7,529 bases of DNA from JBNJDW01 sp051745265 (GTDB taxonomy: Bacteria; Pseudomonadota; Alphaproteobacteria; Micavibrionales; CSBR16-224). Within the stretch, counting starts at the first letter, position 1. Every line of letters starts with the position of its first letter. Both the position numbers and the translations under genes were made by a program. Shown here one piece after another: positions 6,365 to 7,529 of the stretch. The stretch spans positions 1 to 7,529 of the forward strand of contig JBNJDW010000087.1 in the NCBI GenBank assembly GCA_051745265.1, in the 5' to 3' direction. The notes under the pieces were generated by a model. That model made no database searches and was not told the origin of the DNA. It was given only the letters and a program-made list of their open reading frames with translations.

Positions 6365-7529
6365 ATGGCTGAAGACAGCGTCGCAAAAAAACCTACCGGC
6401 TTAAGATCACTTTTGCGTGGTGACATCGCGCTTGCGCTTGGTGTCGTCGCGATTCTGGTCGTGCTGATCCTGCCGATGCCGACATGGATGCTGGATATTT
6501 CTCTGGCCCTTTCATTAACGCTGTCGGTTCTGGTGTTGATGACCGTGCTGTTCATTGAAAAACCGCTGGAACTCAGCTCGTTCCCGTCAATTCTGTTGAT
6601 TGCAACGATGATCCGTCTCGCGCTTAATCTGGCGTCAACACGGCTTATTCTCGAACACGGCCATCAGGGGCATGATGCAGCCGGACAGGTGATCAAGGCC
6701 TTTGGCGATTTCATTATGCAGGGTAACTTTATCATTGGTCTGACCGTCTTTGCCATCCTTGTCATTGTCAATTTCGTGGTCATCACCAAAGGGTCCGGCA
6801 GGATCGCCGAGGTCGCGGCCCGTTTCAGCCTGGATTCCATGCCCGGTAAACAGATGGCCATTGATGCCGATTTATCAGCCGGCATGATCAACGAATCCGA
6901 AGCCAAACAGCGCCGTTCTGAACTGGAACAGGAAAGCAGCTTTTTCGGCTCCATGGATGGTGCGGCGAAATTCGTCCGCGGGGATGCCATTGCCGGGCTG
7001 CTGATCACCTTTATCAATATCGTTGTCGGTATGATTATCGGCATTGTTCAACAAGGCCTCAGCGCCGGTGAAGCCGCTGCTAATTATACCCATCTGACCG
7101 TAGGCGATGGTCTGGTCAGTCAGATTCCCGCGCTGATCGTCTCCATCGCTGCCGGTCTGCTGGTGACCAAGGCCGGGGTGGCCGGTTCAACCGATAAGGC
7201 CCTGTTCGGCCAGCTCAGCAAGTATCCTTTTGCCATGGCGCTAAGCTCTGTCTTGATGATTACCATGGCGGCCATGCCCGGCATTCCGGCTCTACCCTTC
7301 CTTATTATGGGCGGGCTTTCCGGTTTTGGGGCTTATACTGTCATGAACCGGACCAGAATTGCCGAACAAAAAGTCATCACCGAAGAAGAAACCGAAGCCG
7401 CCAAACCGGCCCCGGCGCCTGAAGAGCCCATATCAAAATCCCTCGCCCTTGATACCATCCGGGTTGAGCTGGGTTATGCGCTGTTGCCGCTGGTCAATAA
7501 TGATGGTGAAGCCAAATTGACCGAACAGA
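6365..7529 (+). CDS. flhA: Flagellar export gate protein FlhA (5' part, runs off the window)
   Basis: FlhA is the large inner-membrane component of the flagellar type III export gate. It forms a ring under the MS-ring, uses the proton motive force, and its cytosolic domain docks substrates and chaperones. The frame is open from ATG 6365 to the window end, giving 388 codons of a protein usually near 690-700 residues. Hydrophobic segments fit the known eight-helix membrane domain: about 20-37, 41-63, 72-95, 116-140, 207-228, 245-268, 285-304 and 306-326. The FHIPEP-family signature is at 153-169 (RFSLDSMPGKQMAIDAD). D207 in FVRGDAIAG matches the essential D208 of Salmonella FlhA. After an acidic/Pro/Ala linker (about 334-357) the cytosolic domain begins. 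An in-frame TAA at 6353-6355 supports this start. It follows flbD by 18 bases and is probably co-transcribed. Confidence 0.97.
   Translation, partial: MAEDSVAKKPTGLRSLLRGDIALALGVVAILVVLILPMPTWMLDISLALSLTLSVLVLMTVLFIEKPLELSSFPSILLIATMIRLALNLASTRLILEHGHQGHDAAGQVIKAFGDFIMQGNFIIGLTVFAILVIVNFVVITKGSGRIAEVAARFSLDSMPGKQMAIDADLSAGMINESEAKQRRSELEQESSFFGSMDGAAKFVRGDAIAGLLITFINIVVGMIIGIVQQGLSAGEAAANYTHLTVGDGLVSQIPALIVSIAAGLLVTKAGVAGSTDKALFGQLSKYPFAMALSSVLMITMAAMPGIPALPFLIMGGLSGFGAYTVMNRTRIAEQKVITEEETEAAKPAPAPEEPISKSLALDTIRVELGYALLPLVNNDGEAKLTEQ

Noticed and set aside
5922..6404. A plus-strand frame of 160 codons overlapping the end of flbD and the start of flhA
   Set aside because: It is a shifted frame of flbD through its DNA-binding domain, with Pro/Lys/Ser-rich low-information sequence. 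The flbD and flhA frames are both well supported.

Overview
This window is a run of seven consecutive plus-strand flagellar genes with almost no intergenic space, cut off by the window's right edge. The order is fliF, fliG, a fliH/flbE-type gene, fliN, a motA-like gene, flbD and the first part of flhA. This core order (fliF-fliG-flbE-fliN-flbD) is the arrangement known from Caulobacter. Together with the FlbD-type regulator with a degenerate receiver domain, it points to an alphaproteobacterium. By eye the base composition is near half G+C, lower than many members of that class. I cannot name a genus.

Layout: positions 1-76 are a short AT-rich leader ending in a good Shine-Dalgarno. fliF (77-1816, TTG start) encodes the MS-ring. 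fliG (1818-2837) encodes the rotor/switch protein, and fliH/flbE (2857-3546) the export-apparatus stator. fliN (3550-3957) encodes a C-ring protein, and a MotA/TolQ/ExbB-family gene (3988-4866) a stator-like membrane protein. flbD (4904-6346) encodes a sigma-54 activator. flhA (6365 to beyond 7529) encodes the major export-gate protein, of which 388 codons are visible. The gaps are 1, 19, 3, 30, 37 and 18 bases. No terminator-like hairpin or convincing internal promoter was seen, so the genes probably form one transcript. The minus-strand reading frames all lie opposite these genes and look like shadows.

How the genes fit together: FliF, FliG and FliN build the base of the rotor, on which FlhA (export gate) and FliH (ATPase-associated) assemble the export machine. 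The MotA-like protein would supply half of a torque-generating stator. FlbD would link completion of this early structure to sigma-54-dependent transcription of later flagellar genes.

I see no undescribed system here; this is a recognisable flagellar operon. The points most worth a second look are: the MotA-like gene without an adjacent motB, with PomA-like pore threonines and Gln where the family usually has a conserved cytoplasmic Glu; the atypical receiver and long acidic linker of FlbD; and the acidic, repeat-containing insert in the periplasmic domain of FliF.
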